A program made the position numbers and the translations under genes. The notes below the pieces were generated by a model, which was not told the DNA's origin, did no database searches, and saw only the letters and a list, made by a program, of their open reading frames with translations. This document shows positions 38,006 through 48,374 of a stretch of 64,000 bases of DNA, piece after piece. Source of the stretch: Symplocastrum torsivum CPER-KK1 (lineage in GTDB: Bacteria > Cyanobacteriota > Cyanobacteriia > Cyanobacteriales > Coleofasciculaceae); contig JAHHIF010000022.1 in assembly GCA_019358875.1 (NCBI GenBank), positions 1-64,000 of the forward strand, written 5' to 3'. Position 1 is the first letter of the stretch. Every line of letters starts with the position of its first letter.

Positions 38006-39070
38006 TTAAGATGAGGCACGAGCGGCTTGAGCAAGGATTTTGACGAGTTGTACTAACTGCGGCTTGTCAAATGCTTGAACAATTGCCTTAGCGGCGGATT
38101 TAGGTTCTACAGTAATCGTTATCTGTTTAGGAGTAGTCGCTGGTGGGGTGACGGGTGGTTTCTCTTGTGACTTACTAGAGGTGGCGCTGGCAGGTGTTGC
38201 CGCCGTAAGTTTCTGTAAGGCTGGACTCAACGTCAAGGCACTACTGTTTCCTGCTTGTAGTTGATCACTGGCTGTTTTAAGTTCCTTAATCACCACTGGT
38301 GCTAACGCTTGAAATGAGTTTTTTGGATTGGCGATCGCTTTATAGGAAACTTGTATTAGCCGCTTCCAATCTTCATTTCCTGTCTCAAGTTGCACTAGGC
38401 GCTTGCACAATATCTGAAGTTTTTGACGACTGGCTGGACTGTCTTGTTGTTTAAACAACTGCAACATCTGTTTGAGGATTTCCATGACTTGGGAGGCAAA
38501 GTTAGGAGAACTTTTCCCTTGAGTTTTCTCTTGCTTGAGTGAAGGTGTTGGACTTGCTGCTGTTGCAGGTTCATCAGCGCCAGTCACCTGCCGATTGAGG
38601 TAACTTTGCAACTGGCTAAAGCTGGGTTCTGCGGCTTGCACCGTTTTGTTGGCTTCCTCTTCCCTTAAACCAAACGGGCTTTGTAGCTGTTCAATTAAGT
38701 CTTTTAGGGTATCGTATCCCCGCAAAAACAACGTCTCTAGTTGTTGGTCAACATTAATGGGATGTTCTTTGAGAATCTTGAAAGAATCCTCTAGTCGATG
38801 AGCTGTCTTTTGAATACTGCCAAAGCCCAGCATTGCAGCACCTCCTTTGACAGAGTGGGCGGCGCGAAACATTTCATTCACTCGCTCCGGTTCTTTTACA
38901 ACCGAGGGCAAATCTAATAGCCCTTTCTCAAGGGTTTCCAAGTGTTCTTTAGCTTCTTCAATGAAATAGCCTAAAATTCTTTGCTGGTTTCCCGCATCCA
39001 CGGCAGTTTCCCCTGTCAGATCGTTGTGTGTACTCAGGCTTGCAAGGACTACCCTGGTTGATGTTAGCAC
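38006..39070 (-). CDS. Hpt-domain phosphotransfer protein
   Basis: 354 aa. The N-terminal third is an Hpt four-helix domain (~25-125): ILGYFIEEAKEHLETLEKGL, then MFRAAHSVKGGAAMLGFGSI with the phospho-accepting His of HSVKGG near residue 73. The middle and C-terminal parts are helical, Gln- and Lys-rich and Pro/Thr-linked (AATPASATSSK; VTPPATTPK), with no kinase, receiver or CheW domain. It resembles a CheA-like P1 domain on its own and could pass phosphate between a hybrid kinase and a response regulator. The start is GTG at 39070. It is separate from the large hybrid kinase at 41-46 kb, but could be a partner. Confidence 0.85.
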   Translation of the reverse strand: MLTSTRVVLASLSTHNDLTGETAVDAGNQQRILGYFIEEAKEHLETLEKGLLDLPSVVKEPERVNEMFRAAHSVKGGAAMLGFGSIQKTAHRLEDSFKILKEHPINVDQQLETLFLRGYDTLKDLIEQLQSPFGLREEEANKTVQAAEPSFSQLQSYLNRQVTGADEPATAASPTPSLKQEKTQGKSSPNFASQVMEILKQMLQLFKQQDSPASRQKLQILCKRLVQLETGNEDWKRLIQVSYKAIANPKNSFQALAPVVIKELKTASDQLQAGNSSALTLSPALQKLTAATPASATSSKSQEKPPVTPPATTPKQITITVEPKSAAKAIVQAFDKPQLVQLVKILAQAARASS

Positions 39071-39188
39071 TGAACACGATCAAGCAAATGGATTGCCAAC
39101 TCTACCAGTAAGACTCTTTTTTTAGAGTAGACACCATACGCGATCGCGCACAACGAAGGAATGAAAATTTCCTCCTCTGCCTCCCTTA

Positions 39189-39515
39189 TTGCCCCTGCTA
39201 TTTCAACTTAGCGGAAAAAAGCAACGCGCTTGCTCTCATATCGAACAAAAAACCTCAGCTTCGGCAAGTTCAGAATCACCTCTAACTCCTGCTCAAGCTC
39301 AACGATTCTCCCGTGACTTGGTTCCATCTAGATCCCAAAATTTTTTCCAAGAAGGACAAGAGAGGCTGGAAAGAGAAATTCTTCTTCTGCGTCAGAGACA
39401 ACGTTCGGAGCAAGAACCTATTCTCAAGGTTAGAAGCAATAATGACATTGATCAGCTTCCCCAAGCAGATATCGAATCTCTTCCTTCTTTGTTAGCGCTC
39501 GATCAAGAGTTCTAA
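39189..39515 (+). CDS. Possible small hypothetical protein
   Basis: 108 aa from a TTG start. The middle has a plausible amphipathic/coiled helix ([20 protein letters not shown]), then an acidic tail ([20 protein letters not shown]). There is no ribosome-binding site that decides the start, and no family I recognise. It ends 4 bp into the pyrB 3' end on the opposite strand. Composition is protein-like but evidence is thin. Confidence 0.35.
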   Translation: MPLLFQLSGKKQRACSHIEQKTSASASSESPLTPAQAQRFSRDLVPSRSQNFFQEGQERLEREILLLRQRQRSEQEPILKVRSNNDIDQLPQADIESLPSLLALDQEF

Positions 39516-40513
39516 GCGGTTATTGAAGTTTTGCCGCTTCCCATTAAGTACAACAGCGCCATCCGCACCGCAACACCGCTCGTTACTTGCTGGGAAATCA
39601 AGCTAAATTGAGGGTCATCCATTAAATCAGATGTGATTTCTACTCCACGATTTACGGGGCCTGGATGCAGAACTTTGACATCAGGGTGGCAGAGTTTTAA
39701 GCGATCGCGTGTAATCCCATAACGCTGATGATATTCTCGCAAACTCGGCAACAGATGCGCTGTCATCCGTTCCTTTTGCAAGCGTAAGGTCATCACAAAA
39801 TCAGCATCTTTTAATGCCGGTTCGATCTCCCAGTGGATGAATAACTCTCCAGGTCTACCAGTAACACTCTGGGCAAACAATTGAGGCACTAGAGTCGGGG
39901 GACCCGCTAAATGTACCTTGGCACCTGTAGCTGTAAGGCTCCAAATATTAGAACGAGCGACTCGTGAGTGTAGAATATCCCCAACAATTGCAATTTTCTT
40001 ACCCACCAGTAGTTCTAAGCGAGGGTGTTCAACGTCTATAAGAGAACAGATAGTAAATAAATCCAGCAACCCTTGAGACGGATGTTCGTGTTGACCATCA
40101 CCTGCATTGAGGACACCAACCCGAACGCCAAGTCGATCCATCTCAAACGCGATCGCCTGCGGTACCCCTGCCTCTCGATGGCGAATCACCATCATATCGG
40201 TTCCCATTGCCAGATACGTCTTCGCGGTATCGAGAATCGTTTCACCTTTCGTGAGAGATGATGTTCCTGGCGTAAAGTTAAGAACGTCTGCTGACAAGCG
40301 CTTTGCTGCCAGTTCAAAACTGCTACGGGTGCGGGTAGAGGGTTCAAAAAACAAATTAGCAACCATCTGACCTTGCAACGTAGGTACTTTTTTTGTCCGC
40401 CGTGAGAGTACCTCTCGAAAACTAGCAGCGGTTTGCAACACTGTGTCGTATTCAGTGGGAGCAAAATCCGCGAGGGAGAGAATATGGCGGCGAGTCCAGG
40501 TAGTTGTAGCCAT
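39512..40513 (-). CDS. pyrB: Aspartate carbamoyltransferase catalytic subunit
   Basis: 333 aa from the ATG at 40513; the TTG two codons earlier is unlikely. Condenses carbamoyl phosphate with aspartate, the first committed step of pyrimidine synthesis. Signatures: [13 protein letters not shown] (~51-63, carbamoyl-phosphate binding), [13 protein letters not shown] (~105), [17 protein letters not shown] (~130) and [13 protein letters not shown] (~286). Length is usual for the single-subunit bacterial form; no pyrI regulatory subunit is next to it. The leader just upstream carries an AGTCAGG heptamer array within 6 bp of the start codon, and no strong Shine-Dalgarno sequence is visible. Confidence 0.96.
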   Translation of the reverse strand: MATTTWTRRHILSLADFAPTEYDTVLQTAASFREVLSRRTKKVPTLQGQMVANLFFEPSTRTRSSFELAAKRLSADVLNFTPGTSSLTKGETILDTAKTYLAMGTDMMVIRHREAGVPQAIAFEMDRLGVRVGVLNAGDGQHEHPSQGLLDLFTICSLIDVEHPRLELLVGKKIAIVGDILHSRVARSNIWSLTATGAKVHLAGPPTLVPQLFAQSVTGRPGELFIHWEIEPALKDADFVMTLRLQKERMTAHLLPSLREYHQRYGITRDRLKLCHPDVKVLHPGPVNRGVEITSDLMDDPQFSLISQQVTSGVAVRMALLYLMGSGKTSITA

Positions 40514-40518
40514 GCACA

Positions 40519-40544
40519 AGTCAGGAGTCAGGAGTCAGGAGTCA
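40519..40544. repeat. Heptamer repeat AGTCAGG immediately upstream of pyrB
   Basis: Three perfect AGTCAGG copies plus AGTCA. On the pyrB strand this reads TGACTCC repeats ending six bases before the ATG, so it occupies the place where a ribosome-binding site would be. Confidence 0.85.
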
Positions 40545-41037
40545 AATTTCAGCGTTGTCTCCTGTCTTGAAAATAGGTGAGAGGAGACAGGTGGTAGGGC
40601 AGAGGGAATTTTCCTCTTTCGTTGTGAGCGATCGCTCATGGTGCCTAGCTTGAAAAACGCTGAATTCTGAATTCTAACCGCTGAAGGATTATCTCGATAC
40701 TAACTTCAAAGTGACTGAGATCAAACAGACCAAGGTGAACAAGCCTATTGATCTAGTCACAAAATCAGCATAACTACAGCCAGAACAGGAGTTAAGGGAA
40801 TTACCTTTTGAAAAGGCGCGATCGCATCCATCCTATACAGAGGCTATATCCAGGGGTTACTCTATTGGCTTTTTAGTTCGTAAGAAAGAAAATTTTAAAA
40901 AATCTTTATCAATTAGTAGTTTCTTTAATCACTTATCAAATAGTCTGCTCTTCCTTATTCTAGGAGTTCCTACACTTTTCGATGCTCCTAAACTAAGGAA
41001 TCTCACGATCCGGAATCTGCCTAAAAATCCTTGAAAA
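40545..41037. other. Divergent region upstream of pyrB and the hybrid kinase
   Basis: About 490 bp. HIP1-like octamers occur near 40628 and 40819. No gene or clear operator seen; a T/A-rich stretch at 40880-40960 could carry the kinase promoter. Confidence 0.4.
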
Positions 41038-44000
41038 ATGGGCTACTTACCGGAAACGCATATGAAGCTAAAGACAAAGTTTATTTCAGGTTTTTTGGGT
41101 ATTGCCTCACTGGTAGCCGTATTGGGTATTATTAATATTCAAACAAAAAAAATTGTTGATGAACAGTTTAATAAAATTACTGAAAGCACAACTCGGCAGC
41201 TCATTGCCTTGGATCAGGTCAAAGTTGCTTCTGTAACAATCGCTTCTGAAATATACGACTATGCAGTAATCAAAAATGAATCAAGCTACATCAATCCTAA
41301 AAGCAAAGTTGCAGCAACACTACAAGAAAACAGAAACCAAGAAAAAGAAGCCTTTCAGAAAGCAGTAGAAAATCTAGATCAATCATTAGAAAATTTGCAA
41401 AGGTTTTCTAAAACCTCTCAAACACAAGATGTTCATAAAAGGCTTTTAGAACTCAGATTACCGCTTACAGAAACGGGACAAAAAATTATAGATTTAAAGG
41501 AAGCAAAACTTAAAGGAGAAAATATTCTCCGTCAAAAACAAGAGTTTGAGCAAGCTGAAGCACAATTTATAGAGATAGTTGATCAGGCGATCGCACTCAA
41601 CATGGAAGCCCTTGAGCGTGAGAATCAGACAGCTAACCGTAATTCCACCTATTCTCTAATTATCAATCTAACCTCTTTCACGCTAGGGGTTGCTATAGCA
41701 ATTATTTTTGGCGTTCTCTTAGCAAATAAAATCACTAAACCCCTCACAAAGCTCAAAGATGCCGCCACTAAAATCGGAGAAGGAGATTTTGATATTCAAG
41801 TCGATATAAAAACTAGAGATGAGTTGAAGATTCTAGGGGATGCCTTCAACCATATGACCAAAAAGCTACAAGAAACAACTGTCTCTAAATCTTATCTCGA
41901 TAATATCATCAGCTCTTTAAGTGATGCCCTAATAGTCCTTACTAAAAATAGCACTATTGAAAGCTTTAACGAAGCGACATTATTTCTGTCAGGCTATGAG
42001 CGCAATGAGTTGCGTAATCAGCCATTAACTATCTTTTTTAGAGAAAATAATTTCTTGGCTTATTTAGAAGCCAATGGCTCAGACCAAAGTGGCTTCCTCG
42101 GAAGACGAGAAACAATTTTCTATGCCAAAGATGGTCGGGAAATTCCCGTATCTGTAACCGGATCAGTCATGGAAAACGGGGCGGGTAAGATTCAGGGAAT
42201 CGTCTGTTTAGTACAGGATATATCAGCCCGCAAACAAGCAGAGGAGGCGCTACGCCGACAAGCTCTGATGTTTGAAACCATTTATGATGGCATCATCCTC
42301 ACCGATTTGGCAGGTCGTATCCTCGACTGGAACCCAGCGGCTGAGCGGATATTCGGGTATGAAAAAGCTGAGATGTTAGGCAAAACCTTTGGAGTTGTCT
42401 ACCAGCCGGAAGAAGCAACAGTGCTGACTCAGCAGATGATTTATGGCTTGATGAGTGAGGGACGCTGGACTAGGGAGATTCAGTTTACCCATAAAGAAGG
42501 TACTGAAGGAGTCTGTGAAACAGTTGTCGTACCGCTACGGGATGATCAGGGTCAACCCATCGCGGCGATTGGAGTCAACCGCGACATTACCGAGCGCAAG
42601 CAGTACGAAAATAAATTGGTCGAAGCACGAGAATCTGCTGTTGAAGCCGCACGGGTAAAAGCTCAATTCTTAGCAAACATGAGTCACGAAATCCGCACTC
42701 CGATGAATGGGGTGATGGGTATGAGTGAATTACTCCTAAGCACTGAACTTACGGCTCGACAACTAGACTTTGTAAAGACATTGCAAGTAAGCGGAGAGCA
42801 TTTGTTGAGGGTCATTAACGATATTCTTGACTTCTCCAAACTCGAAGCTGGGGAAATGCGGCTGGATACCGATGAGCTTAACTTAAACCGCTGCTTAGAA
42901 GAAGTATTGGATTTGTGTAGTCCCCAGGCTGATGCCAAGGATTTAGAACTGGCGCTTTTGGTCGATACTGAAGTGCCACGACAACTTTTGGGGGATGCAG
43001 GTCGTTTGCGGCAGGTTCTCACCAATCTAGTGGGAAATTCGATCAAATTCACTGGCGCGGGAGAAGTTGTGATTCATGTGTCTGTCAACAGTCAGTCGGA
43101 CGACGAGGAACAGGCGCAATTACGGTTTGCCGTCAAAGATACAGGCATTGGCATTGTTCCAGAAGAGCAAACCAAGCTATTCCAAGCCTTCTCACAAGTC
43201 GATGCTTCCACAACTCGCAGATATGGCGGTACCGGATTAGGTTTAGCAATTTGCAAGCAACTTGTGGAGATGATGGGAGGTGAAATTGGTGTAGAAAGTG
43301 AACCTGGAGTCGGCTCTACGTTCTGGTTCACGGCTACTTTTACTAAGGTGGCTGTTGACTCTACCAAAGAAGTAACTGAACGGGTTTCTAGCAACGTACA
43401 AACGTCTCCTGAAACCTTGACAGGGAAGAGGGTGTTGGTCGTGGACGATCGCCCAATCAATCGCCAAATTGTGCAGTATCAGTTAAGTGCCAAGGGAATG
43501 GAAGTGGATGAAGCGGATAACGGCATTATTGCGCTGAATGCCTTGCAAGCCGCTGCTGAAGCTGGAAAACCCTATGATGTCGCGCTGCTGGACATGAAAA
43601 TGCCCAAAATCGACGGTTCAACCTTAGGACGACTAATTCTCTCGGAACCGGATTGGGCACAGACGAAATTAGTGTTGATGACTTCTATTCATGCAGGGGA
43701 TTCGGCTCAACCGCTTCTCAGAAGCGGGTTTTCTGATTATTTAGTTAAGCCAGTGAAAGAATCCCAACTCGTGGAGTCTTTGCTAAAGGTGCTGGCGACT
43801 GAAGAACCGTTGTTAGCCAGCAATACTTTGTCCTCAGGGAATGAAGGTGCCAACCCTGTAGGACAAAGCAAAAGTTTGAAAATTCTCTTAGTGGAAGATA
43901 CTCCGATTAACTTGAAATTAGTACGGCATCAGGTGCAAATATTAGGTCATCAATCAGATGCGGCGGAGAATGGTCAACAAGCTCTTGACAAATTGGCTAA

Positions 44001-46392
44001 AAACCAATATGACATCGTGCTGATGGATTGCCAGATGCCTGTGATGGATGGCTACACGGCAACACGAGCTTTACGCCAACGAGAAGGGACAGAGCATCAT
44101 ACCATCGTGATTGGGATGACCGCTTATGCGATGCAGGGCGATCGCGAAAAGTGTCTGGAAGCGGGTATGGATGACTACCTTAGTAAACCCGTGATGGTAA
44201 AGAACTTGGCACCAGTGCTGGAGCGATGGTCAGCCACACTTAAGAAAGACTCCCACGAAGAAACAAGCGAGACTGATACTCTCAGCCCTATCGATCTCGA
44301 TCCTGGCGTAGATATCGTTGATTGGGTTCGTCTCAAGGAAATCTCAGAGGGAGATTCTGCCTTTCAACTGGAACTGGTACAAGGATTTATCAAAGAGGGA
44401 GGCAGCTTCATTGCCCAAGCTAAACAAGCCCTAGTCGATGAAGATTGGAACACTCTAGGGAATAAAGCTCACCAAATCAAAGGTGCAAGTGCCTCGGTAG
44501 CTGTGCAAGTGATGCCAGAGGTAGCGCGTCAACTCCGTAATGAGGCACTAGGCAACAATCGGGGAAATGCAGCTAAGTTAATCAGCCAGTTGGAGCAAAT
44601 CTTAGAGCGGCTCAAAGGGCATATCGAGGTAAATCCAACGTTAGCTAAGGATTCGCGATCGACTAAGGAACTGGCAATTGAGGAAGTATTGCCCGTCCTC
44701 AGCAAGACCTTTTTAGAAGAAGGCAACTCCAATCAAACACAACGAACAAGCCTAAAGATTCTATTAGTAGAAGATACTCCCATTAACCTGAAATTAGTAC
44801 AGCATCAGGTACGCCTCTTAGGTCACCAATGGAATTCAGCCGAGAATGGTCAACAAGCGCTTGAGAAATTAGCCCAGGACGACTACGACATCGTGCTGAT
44901 GGATTGCCAAATGCCAGTGATGGATGGCTATCAGGCAACACAATTTTTGCGTCGCCGAGAAGGTTCAAGCTGTCATACTGTGGTGATTGGGATGACTGCT
45001 TTTGCCATGCCAGGCGATCGCGAAAAGTGTTTGGAGGCTGGCATGGATGACTACCTCAGTAAGCCTGTGTTGGTGAAAGAATTGAGAGAGATGCTGGAGC
45101 GCTGGTCGTCTGTGAGGGCAGAATTGCCCCGACTAGGGAGGAAGCCTGAAAGCCATGCAGTTATCGATCCTGCCTTAGACCCAGTGGATTGGGTTCGCCT
45201 GAAGGAGATTTCTGCGGGAGAGCCTGCCTTTCAACTGGAACTGGTGCAAGGGTTTATCAAAGAGGGAGCAACCTTCATCAACCAAGCTAAGGAAGCACTA
45301 GCGACTAAAGATTGGGTTACTCTAGCTAACAAAGCTCACCAAATCAAAGGTGCAAGTGCCTCGGTTGCGGTGCAATTAATGTCAGAAATAGCAGCTAACC
45401 TTTATAGTCAAGCCAAAGCCACTGATTACGAAGGTAGTCTTGAGTTCGTTACCCAGTTAGAGCTAATCCTAGAGCGGCTCAAAAGGCATATAGACATCAA
45501 TTCGATTTCAGTTGAGGACTTACGAGCGCCTAAGGAGCTGACATCGATAGTGCCGTCGTCAGGCATCAGCAGTCAGTCTTCAATGAAACAATCCTCAAAT
45601 CCCGATCCAGAACAAAGCACAAGTCTGAATATTCTGTTAGTGGAAGATACTCCGATTAACTTGAAATTAGTGCGGCATCAGGTGCAACTGTTAGGTCATC
45701 AATCAGATGCAGCGGAGAATGGCCAACAAGCCCTTGACAAGTTAGCACACAACCACTATGACATCGTGCTGATGGATTGCCAGATGCCCGTGATGGACGG
45801 CTATACTGCGACGCGAGCTTTACGCCTACGAGAAGGAACAGACCGTCATACTGTAGTAATTGGGATGACGGCTTATGCGATGCAGGGCGATCGCGAAAAG
45901 TGTCTGGAGGCTGGCATGGACGACTACCTCAGTAAACCCGTGATGATTAAAGACTTGAAAGCCATGCTAGAGCGATGGTCATTCGTAGTCAAAAGGGACT
46001 CACACAAACAAAAAAGTAAGTCCGACCAAACCAGCATCGCTCCTGCCTCAGATCCAGTAGATTGGACTCACTTACAGGAAATCTCTATGGCAGACCCTGA
46101 CTTCCAGCTAGAACTGGTGAAAGGATTTGTCAAAGATGGGAAAAACTTGCTAGCTGAGGCAAAGCAAGCTCTGGCAGCTAAAGACTGGGTTACCCTAGCA
46201 AACAAAGCGCATCAAATCAAAGGTGCAAGTGCCTCGGTCGCCGTGCAAGCAATGTCAGAAGCCGCTGATCACCTACATGATCGAGCAGAAGCTAACAATC
46301 CGGAAGGTGTCTTTGAGTTAGTCACCCAGTTAGAGCAAATCCTTGAGCGGATTGAAGTATCTGTAGAGAGAAAAAAGCTCACTATTGGTTGA
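41038..46392 (+). CDS. Membrane hybrid histidine kinase with four receiver and three Hpt domains
   Basis: 1784 aa. Membrane segment 1 at ~15-35, extracytoplasmic helical sensor ~36-205, segment 2 ~208-230, HAMP ~231-285, PAS ~288-400, PAS ~405-520, HisKA (His550 in [15 protein letters not shown]), HATPase (~655-775; [21 protein letters not shown]), REC1 (~798-915, Asp852). Then three REC-HPT cassettes: REC2 Asp997 + Hpt His1145, REC3 Asp1289 + Hpt His1434, REC4 Asp1580 + Hpt His1725. Each Hpt has [16 protein letters not shown]; each REC has [11 protein letters not shown] and SKPV. All phospho-sites are present, so the cassettes could be active. The cassettes repeat every ~875 bp. Start ATG 41038; ATG 41062 ([11 protein letters not shown]) is equally plausible. 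Confidence 0.95.
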   Translation: MGYLPETHMKLKTKFISGFLGIASLVAVLGIINIQTKKIVDEQFNKITESTTRQLIALDQVKVASVTIASEIYDYAVIKNESSYINPKSKVAATLQENRNQEKEAFQKAVENLDQSLENLQRFSKTSQTQDVHKRLLELRLPLTETGQKIIDLKEAKLKGENILRQKQEFEQAEAQFIEIVDQAIALNMEALERENQTANRNSTYSLIINLTSFTLGVAIAIIFGVLLANKITKPLTKLKDAATKIGEGDFDIQVDIKTRDELKILGDAFNHMTKKLQETTVSKSYLDNIISSLSDALIVLTKNSTIESFNEATLFLSGYERNELRNQPLTIFFRENNFLAYLEANGSDQSGFLGRRETIFYAKDGREIPVSVTGSVMENGAGKIQGIVCLVQDISARKQAEEALRRQALMFETIYDGIILTDLAGRILDWNPAAERIFGYEKAEMLGKTFGVVYQPEEATVLTQQMIYGLMSEGRWTREIQFTHKEGTEGVCETVVVPLRDDQGQPIAAIGVNRDITERKQYENKLVEARESAVEAARVKAQFLANMSHEIRTPMNGVMGMSELLLSTELTARQLDFVKTLQVSGEHLLRVINDILDFSKLEAGEMRLDTDELNLNRCLEEVLDLCSPQADAKDLELALLVDTEVPRQLLGDAGRLRQVLTNLVGNSIKFTGAGEVVIHVSVNSQSDDEEQAQLRFAVKDTGIGIVPEEQTKLFQAFSQVDASTTRRYGGTGLGLAICKQLVEMMGGEIGVESEPGVGSTFWFTATFTKVAVDSTKEVTERVSSNVQTSPETLTGKRVLVVDDRPINRQIVQYQLSAKGMEVDEADNGIIALNALQAAAEAGKPYDVALLDMKMPKIDGSTLGRLILSEPDWAQTKLVLMTSIHAGDSAQPLLRSGFSDYLVKPVKESQLVESLLKVLATEEPLLASNTLSSGNEGANPVGQSKSLKILLVEDTPINLKLVRHQVQILGHQSDAAENGQQALDKLAKNQYDIVLMDCQMPVMDGYTATRALRQREGTEHHTIVIGMTAYAMQGDREKCLEAGMDDYLSKPVMVKNLAPVLERWSATLKKDSHEETSETDTLSPIDLDPGVDIVDWVRLKEISEGDSAFQLELVQGFIKEGGSFIAQAKQALVDEDWNTLGNKAHQIKGASASVAVQVMPEVARQLRNEALGNNRGNAAKLISQLEQILERLKGHIEVNPTLAKDSRSTKELAIEEVLPVLSKTFLEEGNSNQTQRTSLKILLVEDTPINLKLVQHQVRLLGHQWNSAENGQQALEKLAQDDYDIVLMDCQMPVMDGYQATQFLRRREGSSCHTVVIGMTAFAMPGDREKCLEAGMDDYLSKPVLVKELREMLERWSSVRAELPRLGRKPESHAVIDPALDPVDWVRLKEISAGEPAFQLELVQGFIKEGATFINQAKEALATKDWVTLANKAHQIKGASASVAVQLMSEIAANLYSQAKATDYEGSLEFVTQLELILERLKRHIDINSISVEDLRAPKELTSIVPSSGISSQSSMKQSSNPDPEQSTSLNILLVEDTPINLKLVRHQVQLLGHQSDAAENGQQALDKLAHNHYDIVLMDCQMPVMDGYTATRALRLREGTDRHTVVIGMTAYAMQGDREKCLEAGMDDYLSKPVMIKDLKAMLERWSFVVKRDSHKQKSKSDQTSIAPASDPVDWTHLQEISMADPDFQLELVKGFVKDGKNLLAEAKQALAAKDWVTLANKAHQIKGASASVAVQAMSEAADHLHDRAEANNPEGVFELVTQLEQILERIEVSVERKKLTIG
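43872..46360. repeat. Three tandem REC-HPT cassettes, about 875 bp apart
   Basis: Units begin at about 43872, 44749 and 45623. Long stretches keep the same DNA words, not just residues (for example the GTGGAAGATACTCC region at each unit start and AAAGGTGCAAGTGCCTCGGT in each Hpt), which points to fairly recent in-frame duplication. Units 1 and 3 look closer to each other in the receiver part (both RALRx[16 protein letters not shown]) than to unit 2. Confidence 0.9.
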
Positions 46393-46795
46393 AAGGATTT
46401 CAGAACGGACTTCGCGTTGTGCCAGTTGCGTAAGTCCTGTTGGTCAAACGCTAACTGATAAGCCACTAATCAGGGGCATCAGCGCCTGGCAGATTTCAAT
46501 TTGATGGCTGAAGGATTATTTCGATACTAGCTGCAAGGCATCCGACAGTTCAACACGTCCGTCCTGAGTAATCATAAACCCCCCCCTATCACCCCCGCAC
46601 TGGGAGAGAAACTCTCTAAGCGCTCACAAATCTACTACTGCCAGTGGGTGGAGTTCGATCCATATAAATCCATAAAAATCCTTACTGATATCCCTCCCGG
46701 TCATCAGTAAATCAATAGTAGCCCCTAAAAATTCAATCTTCAACAGAGGTAAGTATTCAGGGCAACTTTGAATTTAAATAAAAGTTTTTCAAACT
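46393..46795. other. Intergenic region upstream of the GerMN lipoprotein
   Basis: About 400 bp. A C-rich run lies at about 46575-46600, and CACTGG...CCAGTG arms near 46600-46645 could pair. No gene seen. Confidence 0.4.
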
Positions 46796-47449
46796 ATGAA
46801 CCGCCTCAAAAACTATTTCATCCCTCTTATTGGTGGAGTATTCATTCTCAGTCTTAGTAGTTGTACCTCTCCCCCAACTGTTGAAAGTGACAACGCTAAC
46901 TTACCGACTCCTGCAACGACTAACACACCCTTACCCAATCAGCTTGATTCAACCCCCGCACCAGTTGAGAGTCAAACACCTGTTGCTAGTCAGCCTGATT
47001 CAATTCCCGCCACTCCCGCTCCAGTTCAGCAACAAAAGCCTGTTACTAGCCAGCCCTTCGCAACTGGGGCTAAGACTACTACCGCCCAAGCTCAGAACAC
47101 AATCAGCCTTAACATCTATCAAGCTGACAGCCAGTGCCAAACTCTAGTACCCGAAAAGATAGCGGTGCCAGCGGGTAGTTCCGTGGATGCTGCTGTCGGA
47201 AAAGTTTTGGAAAAAGCGAGTTCTGGTGATTTTGATTTAGCGGGATATCGCGTCAACGTTAATTCTAAAAGTGGTGTCGCCACTGTGGATTTACGCCTTG
47301 CACCTAACGCACAGCGACAATTTCTCTCCCTCTCTACCTGTGAACAGTTTGCTCTTTTTGGTAGCTTACGGAAAACCCTAGTTGATAACGCACAACTGAA
47401 AATTAAAGATGTCCGCTTCACAGAGCAAGGACAAGACCTTGAGCTTTAG
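46796..47449 (+). CDS. GerMN-domain lipoprotein
   Basis: 217 aa. Lipoprotein signal peptide MNRLKNYFIPLIGGVFILSL with a lipobox ending LSSC (Cys23), so it should be anchored to a membrane after export. Residues ~24-100 form a Pro/Thr/Gln-rich linker with repeated PVxSQP-type elements (PVESQTPVASQPDS, then QKPVTSQPF). Residues ~105-217 match the GerMN domain: NIYQADSQCQTLVPEKIAVP, SGVATVDLRLAP, FALFGSLRKTLVDN. GerMN domains occur in sporulation proteins and in cell-wall-linked proteins of other bacteria; here it probably binds or monitors the envelope. Function unproven. Convergent with the glycosylase gene, whose stop abuts. Confidence 0.88.
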   Translation: MNRLKNYFIPLIGGVFILSLSSCTSPPTVESDNANLPTPATTNTPLPNQLDSTPAPVESQTPVASQPDSIPATPAPVQQQKPVTSQPFATGAKTTTAQAQNTISLNIYQADSQCQTLVPEKIAVPAGSSVDAAVGKVLEKASSGDFDLAGYRVNVNSKSGVATVDLRLAPNAQRQFLSLSTCEQFALFGSLRKTLVDNAQLKIKDVRFTEQGQDLEL

Positions 47450-48046
47450 TTAGAGCTTAGAAACCGCTTGGCAGTTGTTCAAATACCATCGCCAAGGTAA
47501 ATCAGCCCCTTTCGTTAAGCCAATCCGAGTAGTTTGGATGAGGTCAGCTTGAAACTGGGGATGACGATGTTCTAACCACAAGGGTTCACCCAGTTCCAGC
47601 ACTTGACCATTGAGGCTCCGGTCAATTTGCAGGACGCGACAAAGCTTACCGGGTCCAGCGGCAATTCGATAGGGTTTTAGTGGTTCACGCAGCGTTACCC
47701 AACTAGGGACAGCGTCTAATTTCAAAGCGCGAATCAAAACAGCACTGGGAACTTCATCCAGATCTGTGACAATGTTTAGGCAGTAGTAAATGCCGTAAAT
47801 TAAATAGACATAAGTACGCCCCGCTGGCCCAAACATCACCAAATTGCGTTCTGTCCGACTCCGATAAGCATGACAGGCGGGGTCATTAGGGCTATAGGCT
47901 TCGGTTTCTACAATCATTCCCCGTAGTCGTGTTCCATCAGGGAGTTGACGCACTAAAGTGCAACCGATTAGGTCAGGAGCAACCTCAGTAGATGGACGGG
48001 CAAGCCAGTTCGGCTCTACAATTTGAGCAGATATGTGAAGATTCAT
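47450..48046 (-). CDS. mpg: DNA-3-methyladenine glycosylase (AAG/MPG family)
   Basis: 198 aa, typical for the AAG family. Removes alkylated or deaminated purines, starting base-excision repair. Signatures: GMIVETEAYSPNDPACHAYR (~43-62, with catalytic Glu in ETEAY), RTYVYLIYGIYYCLNIV (~78-94, with the intercalating Tyr) and AAGPGKLCRVLQID (~130-143). The ATG at 48046 gives a short, normal N-terminus. Its stop is directly at the GerMN stop (tail-to-tail), and it diverges from a tiny membrane-protein gene. Confidence 0.94.
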   Translation of the reverse strand: MNLHISAQIVEPNWLARPSTEVAPDLIGCTLVRQLPDGTRLRGMIVETEAYSPNDPACHAYRSRTERNLVMFGPAGRTYVYLIYGIYYCLNIVTDLDEVPSAVLIRALKLDAVPSWVTLREPLKPYRIAAGPGKLCRVLQIDRSLNGQVLELGEPLWLEHRHPQFQADLIQTTRIGLTKGADLPWRWYLNNCQAVSKL

Positions 48047-48100
48047 TATTAACTGAAATTTAAGCGTCGGCTGAACAATCGAAAAGGAGGTTCAAAACAA

Positions 48101-48223
48101 ATGGATGTCAAACTAGTTCTAGTGGTCTTAACAGTCGTTTTTACCGTATCTGCCCTAGTTTTTGGTACTAAAAACGGATTTTACGATTCCGACAACTATC
48201 ACGGTAACGGTTCTGCCCACTAA
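48101..48223 (+). CDS. Small single-helix membrane protein, Psb35-related (tentative)
   Basis: 40 aa, below usual ORF limits: starts MDVKLVLVVLTVVFTVSALV, then FGTKNGFYDSDNYHGNGSAH. One N-terminal membrane helix and a polar, Gly/His/Asn-rich tail. A perfect AAGGAGG sits at 48084-48090, 10 nt before the ATG, a much better ribosome site than most genes here have, which argues that it is real. The size, helix and GNGSAH tail fit small photosystem II-associated proteins, perhaps the Psb35-related group (CP47 assembly), but I cannot confirm this. Divergent from the glycosylase gene (54 bp between starts). Confidence 0.75.
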   Translation: MDVKLVLVVLTVVFTVSALVFGTKNGFYDSDNYHGNGSAH

Positions 48224-48374
48224 ACCCGCTCACTCTAGCTCAGCCGTCAGCCAATAGCTCTCAGCACACCGCTGTCTGTAGTCGTTAGTCAAAGCTAACT
48301 TGATGGTTATCGCAGACGACCACCAAAAGCTGATGGTTAATGGCTGATTGTTGTTCGCTAATTTCTGACAACTC

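Noticed and set aside
43092-43460. Antisense frame of 122 codons in the hybrid kinase
   Set aside because: Shadow of conserved HATPase and receiver coding sequence.
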